From Bacillota bacterium (lineage in GTDB: Bacteria; Bacillota; Clostridia; Christensenellales; CAG-138): 14,544 nt of DNA. Within the stretch, counting starts at the first letter, position 1, and the number at the start of each line of letters is the position of its first letter. The DNA lies in NCBI GenBank assembly GCA_023409435.1, contig JAEYHP010000068.1, forward strand, positions 1-14,544, read 5' to 3'. The position numbers were made by a program, and so were the translations under genes. The notes under the pieces were generated by a model. That model was not told the origin of the DNA. It did no database searches and worked only from the letters and a program-made list of their open reading frames with translations. Below are positions 13,137-14,544 of this stretch, in pieces.

Positions 13137-13526
13137 ATGGCGCTGCTGTATCCGGGGTTGCTTTTGTTCGGGGGAGGATGCTACATGCTGCTGGAGCTTC
13201 TTTGGCGGAAGCATACCCACTGGAGCATGGGCGTCCTGGGAGGTGTCGTCTTCCTGCTGCTGTACCTGGTGTTCACCCGTATCGGGCCGGAACAAATGCT
13301 GCTAAAGGGCGTTGTCGGCACAGTTATTATTACTTCTGTAGAGTTCTTGGGAGGCGCTGTGATAAACATGCGGCTCAAATGGAGCATATGGGATTATTCC
13401 GGCCTGCCCGTCAATCTCTATGGCCAGGTCTGCCTCCTCTACAGCGGGTTCTGGTTCCTGTTGAGCATGTTTGTTGCGCTCATCATACAGGCCATCGCGC
13501 AGGTCTTCAGCTATTCCGCCCTATAA
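13137..13526 (+). CDS. CmpB-like putative ABC-transporter type IV membrane protein
   Basis: 129 residues, largely hydrophobic, with about four membrane segments (2-22, 31-48, 58-76, 96-122). Conserved-looking blocks are ELLWRKHTHWSM (20-31), a VEFLGGAVINM segment in the third helix, and WDYSGLPVNLYGQVCLLYS near 84-102. These match the ABC_trans_CmpB family of Firmicutes membrane proteins; despite the name, transport has not been shown, and no ATPase gene is nearby. I chose ATG 13137, with GGGAGGG seven bases upstream; an in-frame ATG at 13119 lies inside the hairpin loop region and would have no ribosome binding site. Expression may be limited by the overlapping terminator. Confidence 0.8.
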   Translation: MALLYPGLLLFGGGCYMLLELLWRKHTHWSMGVLGGVVFLLLYLVFTRIGPEQMLLKGVVGTVIITSVEFLGGAVINMRLKWSIWDYSGLPVNLYGQVCLLYSGFWFLLSMFVALIIQAIAQVFSYSAL

Positions 13527-13554
13527 TTTCATTTCCGCATATGCGCCCGCTTTC

Positions 13555-13563
13555 TGGTATACT
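13555..13563 (+). promoter_or_regulatory. extended -10 promoter of the YdcF-like gene
   Basis: TGGTATACT is a strong extended -10 (TATACT at 13558-13563). The -35 region (TTTCCG) is poor. The start would be near 13570, about 37 bases before the ATG. Confidence 0.45.
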
Positions 13564-13606
13564 CAAAAGAAAGTATGAATATAGTCCGGAAAGGCGGAAA
13601 TCGTGG

Positions 13607-14359
13607 ATGTTGATGCGAATATTGCTTTTTGTGCTCGGTGCGTTCGGGTTGGCTGATACCATTTTCGTCAGCTTTATCAGCACCATGAACCTCGGCGTGG
13701 TCCTGCCCGCCATATTGGGCCTGCCGCTGGTTGCGCTCAGTGTGTTTCTGCCAAAGCTGCAAAGCGCGGGAAAGGTGGGGCATATTGTACTCGCCGTGGT
13801 TGCCGCCGGGTATCTGCTGCTTATATTGCTCTTTGCCGTGACCTGGGTCATAATCGACCGGGAGGCAAATAAGAAGGTATATTCCGGGGCCGACGCCGTG
13901 ATCGTATTGGGCGCGGGGCTTCGGGGGGATAAACCGATGCTTGTGCTGCGCCACCGCATGGATACCGCCATCGCGTATCTCGAGGAACATCCGGACGCCA
14001 TCGCTATCCTTTCGGGCGGCAAGGGGGATAACGAGCGCATCAGCGAAGCCGAGGCTATGGCGCGTTATTTTGAAGAGAAAGGCGTTCCCGCCTCCCGCTA
14101 TATCAAAGAGGGCGCTTCCACCAACACCGAGGAGAATTTCGCTTTTTCCAATCAAATCATAAAAGAGCGCTTTCATAAGGATGCAACCATCGCGTTCGTC
14201 ACCACGGATTTTCATGTTCTTCGCGCTTCCCGCGTTGCTGCCAGGCAGGGAATATTGGCGCAGGGGATTGCAGCGCCCGACGTCTGGTATATTTCCCTCA
14301 ACAACCACCTGCGTGAATGCGTGGCCATATGGGGCTATACGCTGCTGGGAAGGCTCTAA
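13607..14359 (+). CDS. YdcF/DUF218 family membrane protein
   Basis: 250 residues. Three hydrophobic segments fill the N-terminal third (about 1-22, 28-48, 58-84). The DUF218 domain then starts with ADAVIVLGAGLRGDKP and continues with ILSGGKGDNERISEAEAMA and STNTEENF, followed by FVTTDFHVLRA. This is the YdcF/SanA/ElyC-like fold, linked in other bacteria to envelope integrity and polyprenyl or cell-wall metabolism; the biochemical activity is not established. The start is ATG 13607 behind AAGGCGG; an ATG two codons later is possible. The same frame stays open back to 13112 through the preceding gene, but that extension lacks a ribosome binding site and membrane-protein character, so I reject it. 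Confidence 0.85.
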   Translation: MLMRILLFVLGAFGLADTIFVSFISTMNLGVVLPAILGLPLVALSVFLPKLQSAGKVGHIVLAVVAAGYLLLILLFAVTWVIIDREANKKVYSGADAVIVLGAGLRGDKPMLVLRHRMDTAIAYLEEHPDAIAILSGGKGDNERISEAEAMARYFEEKGVPASRYIKEGASTNTEENFAFSNQIIKERFHKDATIAFVTTDFHVLRASRVAARQGILAQGIAAPDVWYISLNNHLRECVAIWGYTLLGRL

Positions 14360-14420
14360 AACCAAACAGATCATAACACATATAAAAGAAACACAGGAAA
14401 GCCGGATAAATTACTGCGCA

Positions 14421-14446
14421 ATATTCATTCTGTTTTGTCCATCCAT
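14421..14446 (+). promoter_or_regulatory. candidate sigma-E (sporulation) promoter of spoIVA
   Basis: ATATT (14421-14425, within GCAATATT), 14 bp, then CATCCAT (14440-14446). Mother-cell sigma-E promoters in Bacillus have ATATT-like -35 and CATACAnT-like -10 elements at this spacing, and spoIVA is a known sigma-E gene. Match is good but not perfect. Confidence 0.45.
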
Positions 14447-14497
14447 CTCATATATATCTAGTGTTTTAGTCTGATGTCATGAGAAGGAGGCCCCGGT

Positions 14498-14544
14498 ATG
14501 GATAGAATGGAGCTGTATCAGGATATAGCAAAGCGCACGCAGGG
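14498..14544 (+). CDS. spoIVA: stage IV sporulation protein A, 5' end only
   Basis: Only the first 15 full codons are present, beginning MDRMELYQDIAKRTQ. This matches the well-conserved start of SpoIVA (in Bacillus MEKVDIFKDIAERTGG, followed by a Walker A ATPase motif). SpoIVA is a mother-cell ATPase that polymerises on the forespore surface as the base of the spore coat. AAGGAGG at 14484-14490 lies seven bases before the ATG. A sigma-E-like promoter upstream supports the call. The gene runs off the right edge, so the ATPase motif cannot be checked here; the assignment rests on a short N-terminal match. Confidence 0.75.
   Translation, partial: MDRMELYQDIAKRTQ

Noticed and set aside
13112..13606. 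Upstream extension of the YdcF-like frame through the CmpB-like gene
   Set aside because: No ribosome binding site, arginine/proline-rich translation, and the overlapping frame encodes a recognisable membrane protein.
13529..14374. 281-codon minus-strand frame opposite the YdcF-like gene
   Set aside because: Antisense shadow; the plus strand carries clear DUF218 motifs.
1..14544. CRISPR array, tRNA, rRNA or insertion sequence
   Set aside because: No regularly spaced repeats, no T-loop-like tRNA signature in context, no rRNA cores and no transposase motifs were seen.

Overview
The window looks like chromosome of an endospore-forming Clostridia-type Firmicute of intermediate GC. Four things point there. 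The last gene begins like SpoIVA, a spore-coat morphogenetic ATPase. A heat-shock gene carries a CIRCE (HrcA) operator. There is an EFR1-type flavodoxin/ferredoxin and a CmpB-like membrane protein, both common in Firmicutes. Ribosome binding sites are strong AGGAGG types. No rRNA, tRNA, insertion sequence, CRISPR array or phage gene was recognised, and no species can be named.

Layout, left to right. 1-2566: 3' part of an alpha/beta hydrolase, a small probably frameshifted ORF, a PAP2-family membrane phosphatase (-), then an EFR1 flavodoxin/ferredoxin (+) with its own promoter. 2567-4949: a putative cell-envelope signalling locus. A small secreted protein (+) converges, across a 17-bp bidirectional terminator, on an anti-sigma-like membrane protein and its ECF-like sigma factor (-). 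The sigma gene is preceded by an ECF-style promoter and by an intergenic region holding two inverted-repeat elements. 4950-7309: an EAL-HDOD signalling protein (+), convergent with a YjbQ-YgjP metallopeptidase pair (-). 7310-8538: a CIRCE-controlled Hsp20 gene with a structured leader and two downstream hairpins, then about 480 bp without a credible intact gene but dense in inverted repeats (candidate dispersed element). 8539-10599: a Crp/Fnr regulator with three cysteines, thioredoxin, and a convergent Mrp/NBP35 Fe-S carrier; together they suggest redox/Fe-S homeostasis. 10600-13072: galE and nagA (sugar nucleotide and amino-sugar metabolism), each with its own promoter. 13073-14544: a CmpB-like membrane protein whose Shine-Dalgarno lies in a terminator hairpin, a YdcF/DUF218 membrane protein, and the start of spoIVA behind a sigma-E-like promoter.

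Most genes are ordinary. The observations most worth checking are the attenuator-like structure at 13079-13139, the class-II-like regulator site upstream of trxA, the sigma/anti-sigma/secreted-protein locus, the structured intergenic block at 8058-8446, and two broken or frameshifted small ORFs. All functional calls come from reading motifs by eye; no database search was run.
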